Source: Pseudomonadales bacterium
GTDB lineage: Bacteria > Pseudomonadota > Gammaproteobacteria > Pseudomonadales > IMCC2047
Direction: 5' to 3'
DNA: 64,000 nt
Assembly (NCBI GenBank): GCA_024234615.1
Contig: JACKNY010000001.1
Span: forward strand, 1,888,501 to 1,952,500
Positions 54,379-63,854 of the stretch are shown here, piece by piece. The translations under genes and the position numbers were made by a program. The notes beneath the pieces were generated by a model. The model saw only the letters and a program-made list of their open reading frames with translations, searched no databases and was not told where the DNA came from. Positions within the stretch are counted from its first letter, which is position 1; every line of letters starts with the position of its first letter.

Positions 54379-55737
54379 TTAGCGAACTGGCTCACGCATA
54401 GTAACGAACTCCTCCGCCGAGGTTGGATGAATCCCAATGGTCTGATCAAATATGGCTTTGGTCGCTCCGGCCTTTATTGCTACAGCAATGCCCTGCATAA
54501 TTTCACCCGCATCCGCCCCGACCATATGTACGCCCAATACCTTGTCCGTGTATTTATCCACTACCATTTTCATTAAACAACGTTCATCACTACCGCTCAA
54601 GGTATGCTTTAGCGCCCGAAAAGTGGAACTGAAAATGGCAACATTGAACCCTTGCTCCAGTGCTTCTTCCTCGCTAAGACCGACAGTGCCAATATTAGGC
54701 TGACAAAACACCGCCGTTGGAATCGCATTGTAATCAAGTAAACTGTCATCCCCCTGGTATAAATGCTTCACTAGGGCCATCCCTTCCGCCAAGGCAACCG
54801 GTGTCAACTGAATGCGCCCCACTACATCACCCAGCGCATAAATTGATGGCACGCTGGTTTGGAAGTGATTATCGATTAAAATAGCGCCATCTTTACCCGT
54901 CGCGACACCAACCCGGTCTAGCCCCAATCCCTCGATTTTAGGTTTACGGCCCGTCGCGTAGAGGATGGTATCAACTATCCTAGTTTCGCCGTTGTTCAAC
55001 TGCGCCTTCAAGCGCCCATCCGCCAACTTTTCGATGCTTTCAATATCTGCATTAAACGCCAGCTTAACACCTTTTTTGCTCACCTCATCGCGCACAAACT
55101 CGCGCACATCCTTATCGAAGCCACGCAAGAATAAATCACGACGATAGATCAGCTCGGTATCAGCGCCTAAGCCATTAAAAATACCTGCAAATTCGATGGC
55201 TATGTATCCCCCACCCACCACCAACACCTTTTCTGGAAATCGTTCCAAATAAAAGGCTTCGTTGGAAGTAATGACATGCTCGGAACCGTGAAAATCGGGC
55301 ACAAATGGCCAACCGCCGGTAGCAACTAAAATTGTCTCAGCCGTAAAATGTTGACCGTTTACTATGACGCTATGGGCATCGTGCAAGCTTGCATAGCCAT
55401 TAATCAATTTAGCACCTGCGTTTTCGAGCAAGCCAGCGTAGATTTTATTTAGCCTTTCAATTTCCTTATTTTTATTATCTCTTAGCATCGTCCAATTAAA
55501 TCTGGGGCTGCCTTCCAACTGCCAGCCATAAGCATTCGCATCGTGAAAATCCTCACTATAATGCGCCCCGTAGACAAATAGCTTTTTCGGTACACAGCCT
55601 ACATTCACGCAGGTACCACCCAGGTATCGGTCTTCCGCAATGGCCACTCGCTTACCCAGCGTCGCCGCCATTCTTGCCGCACGAACACCACCGGAACCCG
55701 CACCTATTACAAACAGATCATAATCGTATTGCGCCAT
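54379..55737 (-). CDS. gor: glutathione-disulfide reductase
   Basis: The 452-residue FAD enzyme has GAGSGGVRAARMAA (FAD), redox Cys43 and Cys48 in GGTCVNVGCVPKKL, VVGGGYIAIEFAGIF (NADPH), YALGDV and the C-terminal active-site motif GIHPTSAEEFVTM with the catalytic His. The start overlaps the stop of the glutaredoxin-like gene by one base (TAATG). Confidence 0.95.
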   Translation of the reverse strand: MAQYDYDLFVIGAGSGGVRAARMAATLGKRVAIAEDRYLGGTCVNVGCVPKKLFVYGAHYSEDFHDANAYGWQLEGSPRFNWTMLRDNKNKEIERLNKIYAGLLENAGAKLINGYASLHDAHSVIVNGQHFTAETILVATGGWPFVPDFHGSEHVITSNEAFYLERFPEKVLVVGGGYIAIEFAGIFNGLGADTELIYRRDLFLRGFDKDVREFVRDEVSKKGVKLAFNADIESIEKLADGRLKAQLNNGETRIVDTILYATGRKPKIEGLGLDRVGVATGKDGAILIDNHFQTSVPSIYALGDVVGRIQLTPVALAEGMALVKHLYQGDDSLLDYNAIPTAVFCQPNIGTVGLSEEEALEQGFNVAIFSSTFRALKHTLSGSDERCLMKMVVDKYTDKVLGVHMVGADAGEIMQGIAVAIKAGATKAIFDQTIGIHPTSAEEFVTMREPVR

Positions 55738-55985
55738 TAAGCTAACCTCAACTTTTTGATATATTCCAACAAACTCTCGGCATCAAAGGGCCAATCCAGT
55801 TCTACTGGAGAGCCCACCATTGCCAGTACCGGTATTCTAATGGCATAACGCGCCATAAGCTCATCGCTATCACTGATATCTATTAGCTTTAACTCGTAAT
55901 CGAACCCCTCACACTCACTGTAAATAAGGCTTTGCGCCTTCTCACAAAGCTGACAGTATTCGGTGGTATAAAGTACGAGTTGCAT
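55737..55985 (-). CDS. glutaredoxin-like (DUF836) thiol protein
   Basis: An 82-residue thioredoxin-fold protein starting MQLVLYTTEYCQLCEKA, with Cys11 and Cys14 in CQLC and the cis-Pro in RIPVLAM. It belongs to the short glutaredoxin-like group found next to redox genes. The longer frame to 56030 adds 15 residues with no family support. Translational coupling to gor (one-base overlap) suggests a glutathione-linked function. Confidence 0.8.
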   Translation of the reverse strand: MQLVLYTTEYCQLCEKAQSLIYSECEGFDYELKLIDISDSDELMARYAIRIPVLAMVGSPVELDWPFDAESLLEYIKKLRLA

Positions 55986-56130
55986 TAAAATGGGCCGATA
56001 ATGATAAAACGCGTTACTATAAACAGTCACTTCAGTATTTAAAACTGCTATTTAACCCGCCTTCATTAATTAACTCATACTTTTTATCCTAGCTTAGGTG
56101 CCCATGCTAACCGGTTTCCATTATCATAGC

Positions 56131-56152
56131 GGGTTATAGCGAACTCTAACCC
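56131..56152 (+). other. inverted repeat in the trxB promoter/leader
   Basis: GGGTTA at 56131-56136 and TAACCC at 56147-56152, with a further AG/CT pair inside, form a small hairpin 22 bases before the trxB start. It could be an operator or a leader structure; no known redox regulator consensus is recognised. Confidence 0.3.
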
Positions 56153-56174
56153 AATAACGCATTAGGACACAGGA

Positions 56175-57122
56175 ATGAGTGAAGTAAAACACTGCAAACT
56201 ACTAATTCTGGGTTCCGGGCCTGCCGGATACTCAGCCGCCGTTTACGCGGCTCGCGCCAATCTTAATCCGGTGTTAATAACCGGCATGCAAGCTGGCGGA
56301 CAATTGACAACCACCACCGACGTCGATAATTGGCCAGGCGACGTGGAAGGTTTGCAGGGTCCGGATTTGATGGAGCGCATGCAACGCCACGCAGAACGCT
56401 TTAATACAGAAATTATTTTCGATCATATTAATAAGGTTGATCTAGAGAACCGTCCTTTTCGGTTATTTGGCGATACAAATGCTTACACCTGCGATGCCCT
56501 CATTATTGCTACCGGCGCTTCTGCACAATACTTAGGTCTGCCATCAGAAGACGCCTTTGCCGGTAAAGGCGTGAGTGCTTGTGCCACCTGCGATGGCTTC
56601 TTTTATCGCAAACAGAAGGTCGCCGTCATCGGTGGTGGTAATACCGCTGTCGAAGAGGCGCTTTACCTATCTAATATTGCTGAGGAAGTCATCTTAGTTC
56701 ACCGTCGCGATAAATTAAGATCGGAAAAAATTCTTCAAGACAAGCTATTTGAAAAGGCAAAAAGCGGCAACGTTAAGCTTTTATGGAATCATACGCTGGA
56801 TGAGATACTGGGTGACGATATGGGCGTCACCGGAATGCGAGTCAAAAGTACCGAAACGGGCGCAACTCAGGAAATCGCACTACAGGGTGTCTTTATTGCG
56901 ATCGGGCACAAACCCAATACCGAAATATTTGCAGGCCAGCTGGAAATGAATAATGGCTACATTAACATTCAGAGCGGTCTCAACGGTAATGCGACGGCGA
57001 CCAGCGTTCCCGGGGTATTTGCAGCAGGCGACGTGGCTGACCAAGTCTATCGCCAAGCGGTAACTTCGGCCGGATTCGGCTGTATGGCCGCACTGGATGC
57101 TGAAAAGTATTTGGATGAGTAA
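56175..57122 (+). CDS. trxB: thioredoxin reductase
   Basis: The 315-residue low-Mr TrxR has LGSGPAGYSAAVYAARA (FAD), the redox pair Cys136/Cys139 in ACATCDGFF, IGGGNTAVEEALYL (NADPH) and GVFAAGDVADQVYRQAVTSA. It diverges from grx-gor, so the two disulfide reductase systems share one intergenic region. aat follows. Confidence 0.96.
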   Translation: MSEVKHCKLLILGSGPAGYSAAVYAARANLNPVLITGMQAGGQLTTTTDVDNWPGDVEGLQGPDLMERMQRHAERFNTEIIFDHINKVDLENRPFRLFGDTNAYTCDALIIATGASAQYLGLPSEDAFAGKGVSACATCDGFFYRKQKVAVIGGGNTAVEEALYLSNIAEEVILVHRRDKLRSEKILQDKLFEKAKSGNVKLLWNHTLDEILGDDMGVTGMRVKSTETGATQEIALQGVFIAIGHKPNTEIFAGQLEMNNGYINIQSGLNGNATATSVPGVFAAGDVADQVYRQAVTSAGFGCMAALDAEKYLDE

Positions 57123-57202
57123 CAAACATTCTTTGCTCTAAAGCGGCCGCAGGACTGACGCCAGCGGTTTAGATTCTGTTGCAGAATATCGATACTATTG
57201 AA

Positions 57203-57889
57203 ATGTCAGAAATAACGCTTTTAAGCGAAAATCGCACCGACTTCCCCAGTGTTGAGCGCGCCATGAGTGACCCTAATGGATTGCTAGCCGTTGGCGGCGA
57301 CCTAACTCATACGAGGCTACTCAGTGCCTATCAGGCTGGTATTTTTCCTTGGTATGAGGAAAACCAGCCGATTCTGTGGTGGAGCCCGGATCCACGCTGC
57401 GTGTTGTTTCTCGATGACTTCCATGTCTCTAAAAGCTTGCGCCGTCGAACCCTGAATAAAAATCTTTTCACCGTCACTTTTGATAAGGCATTTGCCCACG
57501 TAGTAAATGCCTGTGCCGGAGAACGTAAAAAGAACCAGGGCACTTGGATCACTCCGGAAATTAAATTTGCTTATAGCGAGTTACATCTTCTCGGGCTCGG
57601 CCACTCAGTAGAGGTATGGCAGGATGATAGCCTGGTCGGTGGCGTTTACGGTGTCGCCATGGGGAGCGTGTTTTTTGGCGAATCCATGTTTAGTACTAAA
57701 TCCAACGCCTCCAAAGTTGCGCTCTATTATTTAGTTGAAAAGTTACGTGCGTTAGCCTTTACTTTAATTGACTGCCAAGTTTATAACCCACATCTAGAAT
57801 CACTTGGCGCGGTCTGCATACCCAGACAAACATTTATAGCGCATTTGAAGGAAGCTATACCAGACTCCCATCTGTCACTTTGGCGCTAG
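57203..57889 (+). CDS. aat: leucyl/phenylalanyl-tRNA-protein transferase
   Basis: The 228-residue L/F transferase adds Leu or Phe to N-terminal Arg/Lys of proteins, creating N-degrons. Motifs are GLLAVGGDLTHTRLLSAYQA, GIFPWYEENQPILWWSPDPR, GERKKNQGTWITPE, HSVEVW and GGVYGVAMGSVFFGESMF. I use the ATG at 57203; a TTG at 57179 would add eight residues. bpt starts about 15 bases after its stop. Confidence 0.95.
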   Translation: MSEITLLSENRTDFPSVERAMSDPNGLLAVGGDLTHTRLLSAYQAGIFPWYEENQPILWWSPDPRCVLFLDDFHVSKSLRRRTLNKNLFTVTFDKAFAHVVNACAGERKKNQGTWITPEIKFAYSELHLLGLGHSVEVWQDDSLVGGVYGVAMGSVFFGESMFSTKSNASKVALYYLVEKLRALAFTLIDCQVYNPHLESLGAVCIPRQTFIAHLKEAIPDSHLSLWR

Positions 57890-57904
57890 GCTTGGTTGTA
57901 TCTC

Positions 57905-58612
57905 ATGTCGACCATTGAAGAAATTACGCTTTACCAAACAGCTCCACACCAGTGCAGTTATCGAAACGATCAGCTGGCGAGTACCCTTTTTGTTGACCCT
58001 GAATTGAAAGTTACACCTGAAATTCTGACTTACCTCTCCCAACGCGGATTTCGCCGCAGCGGAGAATACATTTACCTACCCAATTGTGAAACCTGTTCCG
58101 CCTGCATTTCAACGCGACTCCCTGTCACCTTATTCACTCCAAATCGAACTCAGAAACGCGTATGGAAGCGCAACCAGGATTTAGCTATCACCCTCGCAGA
58201 ACCGCAGTTTACAGATGAAATATACGACCTCTATCAAAGGTATATCGAAACCCGTCACGCAGATGGAGATATGCACCCTGCCACAAAAGAGCAATATCAC
58301 AGTTTTTTAGTAGAGAGTTATGTGGATAGTTTTTTTCTGGAGTTTAGGCTAAAACGTAAATTAGTTGCTGTGGCTGTAACCGATATTCTAACAAACGCCT
58401 ATTCCGCTGTTTATACCTTTTTTGAACCAGAACTAACGCAACGTAGTTTAGGTGTATATTCGGTACTGGCACAGATCGAACATACCAAAAAGGCAGCATT
58501 CGATCACCTTTACCTGGGCTATTGGGTCAAGCAGTGCCGCAAAATGAACTATAAGCTGCAATACCGCCCAATAGAACTCCTAGTAAATGATCAATGGACT
58601 CTGCTCAGCTAG
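57905..58612 (+). CDS. bpt: aspartate/glutamate leucyltransferase (bacterial ATE1 homolog)
   Basis: The 235-residue enzyme transfers Leu to N-terminal Asp/Glu. The N-terminal Cys cluster YLPNCETCSACISTRLPV and the GNAT-like core (FLVESYVDSFFLEFRL, GVYSVLAQIEH, LYLGYWVKQCRKMNYK) are those of Bpt. The ATG at 57905 is preferred to TTG at 57896. With aat upstream and clpA/clpS 3 kb away, the whole N-degron pathway is local. Confidence 0.94.
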   Translation: MSTIEEITLYQTAPHQCSYRNDQLASTLFVDPELKVTPEILTYLSQRGFRRSGEYIYLPNCETCSACISTRLPVTLFTPNRTQKRVWKRNQDLAITLAEPQFTDEIYDLYQRYIETRHADGDMHPATKEQYHSFLVESYVDSFFLEFRLKRKLVAVAVTDILTNAYSAVYTFFEPELTQRSLGVYSVLAQIEHTKKAAFDHLYLGYWVKQCRKMNYKLQYRPIELLVNDQWTLLS

Positions 58613-58643
58613 TTAACCTCTGGTTTTCCCTCTCATAAAAAAG

Positions 58644-58672
58644 TTGATTAAGCCGAAGCATTTAGGCAGAAT
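58644..58672 (+). promoter_or_regulatory. candidate infA promoter
   Basis: TTGATT (58644-58649), 17-base spacer and CAGAAT (58667-58672), each 4/6 to consensus, 40 bases before infA. It would let infA be expressed apart from aat-bpt. Confidence 0.4.
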
Positions 58673-58711
58673 GCACGCCTCTAAATAAAAACACAGGAGC
58701 AGTCATTCCGT

Positions 58712-58930
58712 ATGGCTAAAGAAGGCCAAATTGAAATGGAAGGTGAAATCATCGACACCTTACCTAACACCATGTTTCGAGTGAAGCTCGAAAATGGTCA
58801 CATCGTTACTGCGCATATTTCAGGTAAAATGCGTAAGAACTACATTCGAATTCTTACCGGCGATAAAGTAACCGTAGAATTAACTCCTTACGATCTTAGT
58901 AAAGGCCGTATTACTTATCGTGCAAGGTAG
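58712..58930 (+). CDS. infA: translation initiation factor IF-1
   Basis: The 72-residue S1/OB-fold protein (MAKEGQIEMEGEIIDTLPNT, then NGHIVTAHISGKMRKNYIRI and YDLSKGRITYR) is almost invariant in the group. An ACAGGAG ribosome site precedes it. It converges with clpA with 50 bases between and no visible terminator hairpin. Confidence 0.97.
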   Translation: MAKEGQIEMEGEIIDTLPNTMFRVKLENGHIVTAHISGKMRKNYIRILTGDKVTVELTPYDLSKGRITYRAR

Positions 58931-58980
58931 GCTGAAGGTATAATTAATCCAATTCATTTCATCACACAGCTCAAAAAACT

Positions 58981-61263
58981 CTAGTGCTCGGCTGCCGCCT
59001 CTTCTGCACAGAGGCTGAAGACCAATTCATCATCCTCAACTGTCACTAGCACAGAACCACCTTTTTCAGCTAACTCACCAAATAAGATTGCTTCCGCAAG
59101 AGGTTTTTTCAGCTTATCGTGAATAAGCCGCGCCATTGGTCGAGCGCCCATTTTCTCATCGTATCCGTGTTCTGCCAACCAAGCGCGTGCTGCCTCATCG
59201 ACATCGATATGTACTTTTTTATCATCGAGTTGAGCTTGCAGCTCAACCAAGAACTTATCAACGACATTTTTAATAACCCGCTCATCCAGTGCACTAAATT
59301 GGATAATACCGTCTAATCGATTTCTGAACTCCGGCGTAAAGGCTTTTTTCACTTCTTCCATACCATCGGTACTGTGGTCCTGATTAGTAAACCCAATGGA
59401 ACGTCGACTCATCATTTCAGCGCCAGCATTCGTCGTCATAATGATGACCACATTACGAAAGTCCGCTTTACGGCCATTGTTGTCTGTCAAGGTGCCGTGA
59501 TCCATCACCTGGAGTAACAGGTTAAAGACTTCCGGGTGCGCTTTTTCTATCTCATCAAGCAACAGCACGCAGTGGGGGTGTTTAGTGATCGCCTCAGTTA
59601 ACAAACCGCCTTGATCAAAACCAACATAGCCGGGAGGAGCCCCAATCAGACGCGAGACAGTGTGTCGTTCCATATATTCAGACATATCAAAACGAATTAG
59701 CTCAACTCCCATTACCTTTGCTAATTGGCGCGTTAGTTCGGTTTTACCGACACCCGTCGGGCCTGCAAAGAGGAAAGAGCCGATAGGTTTTTCGATATCC
59801 TTAAGCCCAGCACGTGATAGTTTAATCGCGGTACTGATAGCATCTATCGCGTCATTTTGCCCAAAGACAACCATTTTTAGATCACGATCAATAGTCTTCA
59901 AAAGCTTTTTATCAGAGGATGAAACGCTTTGCGCAGGCACTCGTGCGATACTAGCAACGATATTTTCAATTTCATGTACGCCAATCACTTTTTTGCGCTT
60001 TCCTTCAGGCCGCATCCGTTGAAAAGCACCCGCTTCGTCAATCACGTCGATGGCTTTGTCGGGCATATGACGATCAGTTATGTATCTATCCGCTAATTGA
60101 GCCGCCGTGCGCAGTGATTTATCGGTAAATCGAACCTCATGATGCTCTTCAAAACGTCCTTTCAGACCTTTAAGAATTTTGTAAGTATCCTCAACATTCG
60201 GCTCTTCGATATCAACCTTTTGGAAACGTCGTGACAACGCGCGGTCTTTATCAAAAATTCCACGGTATTCCTGATAGGTTGTAGAGCCGATACAACGAAT
60301 CCCACGATTACTTAATACCGGTTTCAGTAGATTAGAAGCGTCCATGACGCCACCAGAGGCGGCGCCCGCTCCTATTATGGTATGAATTTCATCAATAAAT
60401 AGAATGGCATGAGGCTGATTTTTCAGTTCAGATAATAGTGCTTTAAAGCGCTTCTCGAAGTCACCGCGATATTTAGTGCCTGCCAGTAACGCCCCCATAT
60501 CCAAAGAATATACGACACCTTCTTTAATCACATCCGGCACTTGACCATCTTCAATTAGCTTCGCTAACCCCTCAGCAATAGCTGTTTTGCCAACCCCGGA
60601 CTCTCCAACCAGCAAAGGATTATTCTTACGACGCCGTGAGAGAATTTGAACGACACGACTAATTTCCTCATCGCGCCCAATCAACGGGTCAATCAAGCCC
60701 AGCTTCGCTTGCTTATTTAAATTCGTCGCGTATTGAACCAAAGCACTTTGTCCTTGGCCCTCTCTACCAGAATCCGTATCAAGCTGGTCATGCCCTATTT
60801 CATCTTGTTCGCCATTTTCTCCCACCTTAGAGCTGGGAATGCCATGCGCGATGTAGTTGACCACATCAATTCGACTAATACTCTGCTGTTTCAACAAGAA
60901 AACGGCCTGACTTTCCTGCTCACTAAAAATAGCGACCAGCACGTTTGCGCCAGTAACTTCTTTTTTACCAGACGATTGGACGTGAAACACGGCTCTTTGT
61001 AATACCCGTTGAAACCCTAAAGTCGGCTGAGTTTCTACCTCGGCTCTGGCATCTGGAATTACTGGCGTCGTGGCATCGACAAAGGCATTAAGCTCACGAC
61101 GTAGAATTGACAAGTCCACGCCACAGGCGCGCAAAACTTCTACCGCCGAACTATTATCCAGCAGCGCCAGCAGCAGATGCTCTACGGTCATATATTCATG
61201 CCGTTTCTCACGCGCATCTTTAAATGCCAAGTTTAGGGTGATTTCAAGATCTTTGCTTAACAT
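58981..61263 (-). CDS. clpA: ATP-dependent Clp protease ATP-binding subunit ClpA
   Basis: The 760-residue Hsp100 unfoldase has the N-domain MLSKDLEITLNLAFKDAREK (the ClpS docking part), two AAA+ modules with LLVGESGVGKTAIAEGLA and FLFAGPTGVGKTELTRQLAK, and the ClpP-binding loop as RRSIGFTNQ. The ATG at 61263 has GAGG 6 bases upstream; the frame to 61275 is a TTG extension. It lies 12 bases after clpS. Confidence 0.96.
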   Translation of the reverse strand: MLSKDLEITLNLAFKDAREKRHEYMTVEHLLLALLDNSSAVEVLRACGVDLSILRRELNAFVDATTPVIPDARAEVETQPTLGFQRVLQRAVFHVQSSGKKEVTGANVLVAIFSEQESQAVFLLKQQSISRIDVVNYIAHGIPSSKVGENGEQDEIGHDQLDTDSGREGQGQSALVQYATNLNKQAKLGLIDPLIGRDEEISRVVQILSRRRKNNPLLVGESGVGKTAIAEGLAKLIEDGQVPDVIKEGVVYSLDMGALLAGTKYRGDFEKRFKALLSELKNQPHAILFIDEIHTIIGAGAASGGVMDASNLLKPVLSNRGIRCIGSTTYQEYRGIFDKDRALSRRFQKVDIEEPNVEDTYKILKGLKGRFEEHHEVRFTDKSLRTAAQLADRYITDRHMPDKAIDVIDEAGAFQRMRPEGKRKKVIGVHEIENIVASIARVPAQSVSSSDKKLLKTIDRDLKMVVFGQNDAIDAISTAIKLSRAGLKDIEKPIGSFLFAGPTGVGKTELTRQLAKVMGVELIRFDMSEYMERHTVSRLIGAPPGYVGFDQGGLLTEAITKHPHCVLLLDEIEKAHPEVFNLLLQVMDHGTLTDNNGRKADFRNVVIIMTTNAGAEMMSRRSIGFTNQDHSTDGMEEVKKAFTPEFRNRLDGIIQFSALDERVIKNVVDKFLVELQAQLDDKKVHIDVDEAARAWLAEHGYDEKMGARPMARLIHDKLKKPLAEAILFGELAEKGGSVLVTVEDDELVFSLCAEEAAAEH

Positions 61264-61275
61264 ATGAGACCTCAA

Positions 61276-61626
61276 TCAGTCTACTTTATCAATTCCACAT
61301 AATAAGGGGTGTTCACTTTCGCTGGCAAACTGGTTGACCTGTATTACCTTCGTTTCCGCGATGTCACGCGTATAAACACCGCACACCGCTTTACCCTGAG
61401 TATGTACCGTTAACATAACCTGAGTCGCCTTTTCTCGATCCATGTTAAAAAAAGTCTCTAGTATTTCGACGACAAACTCCATGGGGGTGTAATCATCGTT
61501 ATACATAATCACTTTGTACATCGAAGGCTGCTTAAGTTTGGGCTTGGCATGCTCCAGCGCCAAATTGCCATCGTCTTTTTGATCGCCTTGATTTAAGGTT
61601 AGTTCAATCTTCAAGGAATTACTCAT
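61276..61626 (-). CDS. clpS: ClpA adaptor ClpS (N-recognin)
   Basis: The 116-residue protein has the ClpS core YKVIMYNDDYTPMEFVVEIL, with the Asn-Asp-Asp and Thr/Met of the N-degron pocket, and HTQGKAVCGVYTRDIAETK. The N-terminal extension is about 30 residues. I start at 61626; the frame is open to 61683. It binds Leu/Phe/Trp/Tyr N-termini and hands substrates to ClpA, the next gene. Confidence 0.95.
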   Translation of the reverse strand: MSNSLKIELTLNQGDQKDDGNLALEHAKPKLKQPSMYKVIMYNDDYTPMEFVVEILETFFNMDREKATQVMLTVHTQGKAVCGVYTRDIAETKVIQVNQFASESEHPLLCGIDKVD

Positions 61627-61760
61627 AATTTCAGTTAAAAAATCTGATCGCTTAGGAATCGATACAAAACCATAATATTGCACTAGACCCCGCTCTGTAA
61701 AACAAGTTTAGAGCAAGCGATAATAAGTTTATAGTTTATTCGGTGATGACTTAACAAAGA

Positions 61761-61818
61761 TTTGAGAAACATCTCAAAAGAAGGGGGCAACCGGGCTCAA
61801 ATATTAATGAACCCGGCT
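61761..61818 (-). terminator. candidate terminator region of icd
   Basis: Minus-strand RNA could form an 11-bp stem with two G-U pairs (from 61818-61808 with 61799-61789; core CCGGG/CCCGG), followed by a small TTTGAGA/TCTCAAA hairpin (61761-61778). T-runs after the stems are short, so termination strength is uncertain. Confidence 0.45.
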
Positions 61819-61844
61819 GACTGGATAGCGCCACAGAGTAATAG

Positions 61845-63104
61845 TTAACCCATGTGTTTAATAATTTCTTTTCCAAACTGAGATGCAGAAACCAAGGAAG
61901 CGCCTTCCATCAAACGCTCAAAATCATAGGTGACGGTCTTGGCTGCTATTGCCGCTTCGGTACCTTTGATAATAAGGTCCGCCGCTTCATTCCAGCCCAT
62001 ATAACGTAGCATCATTTCAGCAGATAGAATCAGAGAACCCGGATTTACCTTATCTTGACCTGCGTATTTAGGTGCCGTACCGTGAGTTGCTTCAAAAATC
62101 GCTACTTTATCGCCGATGTTGGCGCCTGGCGCGATACCAATACCGCCAACCTGCGCCGCCAGTGCATCAGACAGGTAATCACCATTCAAATTTAGGGTCG
62201 CAATGACGCTGTATTCGTCTGGACGTAGCAGAATTTGCTGTAACATGGCATCAGCAATTACATCTTTGACAATGATATCTTTGCCGGTTTTAGGATTTTT
62301 CAATACACACCAGGGACCGCCGTCCAGCAGCTCAGCGCCAAACTCTTCGCGAGCCAACTCATAGCCCCACTCTTTGAACGCACCTTCGGTGAATTTCATA
62401 ATATTGCCTTTGTGCACCAAGGTGACACTCGGCAAATTCTGATCGATGGCATATTGGATAGTGCGACGCACTAAACGTTGCGTCCCTTCTTTAGACACCG
62501 GTTTAATGCCGATACCGCACTCTTGAGGGAAACGTATTTTGGTTACACCAAAGTCTTCTTGCAGAATTTTGATCAATTTGTCTGCTTCTGGACTGCCAGC
62601 CGCCCACTCGACACCCGCATAGATGTCTTCAGAGTTTTCTCGGAAAATTACCATATTAGTCTTGCCAGGCTCTTTCACCGGACTGGGAACGCCCTCAAAC
62701 CAACGCACCGGGCGCTGACACACGTAAAGATCTAATTCCTGACGCAAGGCCACATTAAGCGACCTAATACCGCCTCCAACTGGCGTAGTCAGAGGACCTT
62801 TAATGCCAATAGTAAATTCGGTGAAAGCTTGTAGAGTCTCTTCCGGCAACCATTGATCGTCACCATAGACACGAACGGCCTTTTCACCAGAGTAAACTTC
62901 CATCCAAGCAATTGAACGCTGGCCACCGTAGGCCTTTTCAACCGCTGCGTCGACAACATTGATCATCGGGGGAGTGACATCAACACCAATGCCATCACCT
63001 TCTATAAAAGGTATGATGGGTCGATTGGGAACGTTTAAGGAATGATCTGAATTGACGGTAATTTTTTCACCGTCTTGTGGAACTGAAATGTGCTGATATG
63101 ACAT
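61845..63104 (-). CDS. icd: isocitrate dehydrogenase (NADP+)
   Basis: The 419-residue homodimeric enzyme converts isocitrate to 2-oxoglutarate. Ser115 in GGGIRSLNVALRQELDLYV corresponds to E. coli Ser113, the AceK phosphorylation site. IIPFIEGDGIGVDVTP, NLNGDYLSDALAAQVGGIGI and the NADP-specifying HGTAPKYAGQDKVNPGSLIL are visible. The ATG at 63104 has GGAG 6 bases upstream. It diverges from rluE as in E. coli. Confidence 0.96.
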   Translation of the reverse strand: MSYQHISVPQDGEKITVNSDHSLNVPNRPIIPFIEGDGIGVDVTPPMINVVDAAVEKAYGGQRSIAWMEVYSGEKAVRVYGDDQWLPEETLQAFTEFTIGIKGPLTTPVGGGIRSLNVALRQELDLYVCQRPVRWFEGVPSPVKEPGKTNMVIFRENSEDIYAGVEWAAGSPEADKLIKILQEDFGVTKIRFPQECGIGIKPVSKEGTQRLVRRTIQYAIDQNLPSVTLVHKGNIMKFTEGAFKEWGYELAREEFGAELLDGGPWCVLKNPKTGKDIIVKDVIADAMLQQILLRPDEYSVIATLNLNGDYLSDALAAQVGGIGIAPGANIGDKVAIFEATHGTAPKYAGQDKVNPGSLILSAEMMLRYMGWNEAADLIIKGTEAAIAAKTVTYDFERLMEGASLVSASQFGKEIIKHMG

Positions 63105-63288
63105 ACTGGTCTCCGTCAAAAACTACTTTTACCTATCTTCTTTAATCTTTCTACCTGAACCCCATTACTTTTATTAGAATAGCGGCTGCGTAATATAAAT
63201 ATCAGGTAAATTTGAATCAATATTTCCATTTGATCGCCCCTGCCGAGGGCTGCAAATGATATAGGGTTTAAGTGAAATCATCCAGGCT

Positions 63289-63849
63289 ATGGCAAAAATT
63301 ATCCTATTTAATAAACCTTTTCGTGTCCTATCTCAATTTACGGGTGATCCCGGTCAGCACACACTTTCATCTTTCATCGATATTCCCGGCGTATATCCAG
63401 CCGGCAGACTCGACAACGACTCCGAAGGTCTCCTAATTCTAACGGATGATGGCGCGTTACAGCACCGCATTAGCCACCCCAAGCATAAACTTGAAAAAAC
63501 CTACTGGGCTCAGGTAGAAGGTGAAATTACTGCCGAAGCAATCAACACTTTGAGAACAGGCGTCAACCTCAAAGACGGCTTGACCAACCCCGCTAAGGTT
63601 AGCGGCATTACCGAGCCAAGCCTCTGGCCACGCGATCCGCCAGTTCGATTTAGGGCCAATATTTCCACCTCCTGGATTGAATTAAAAATCAGCGAAGGTA
63701 GAAACCGGCAGGTACGCCGTATGACAGCTGCCGTGGGGTTCCCGACCCTAAGGCTGGTACGGTTCGCCATCGGCAAGTGGACCTTAGAAAACATACAGCC
63801 GGGTGAATACAGGAAAATAACATTAAATGACTCAACTGGAATGAGATAA
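63289..63849 (+). CDS. rluE: 23S rRNA pseudouridine(2457) synthase RluE
   Basis: The 186-residue RsuA/RluE-type synthase lacks an S4 domain, as RluE does. Catalytic Asp42 lies in GRLDNDSEGLLIL; KTYWAQVEG and SEGRNRQVRRMTAAVGFPTL are family motifs. It is followed after 5 bases by a Nudix hydrolase, the icd-rluE-nudJ order known from E. coli. Confidence 0.92.
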   Translation: MAKIILFNKPFRVLSQFTGDPGQHTLSSFIDIPGVYPAGRLDNDSEGLLILTDDGALQHRISHPKHKLEKTYWAQVEGEITAEAINTLRTGVNLKDGLTNPAKVSGITEPSLWPRDPPVRFRANISTSWIELKISEGRNRQVRRMTAAVGFPTLRLVRFAIGKWTLENIQPGEYRKITLNDSTGMR

Positions 63850-63854
63850 AAACG

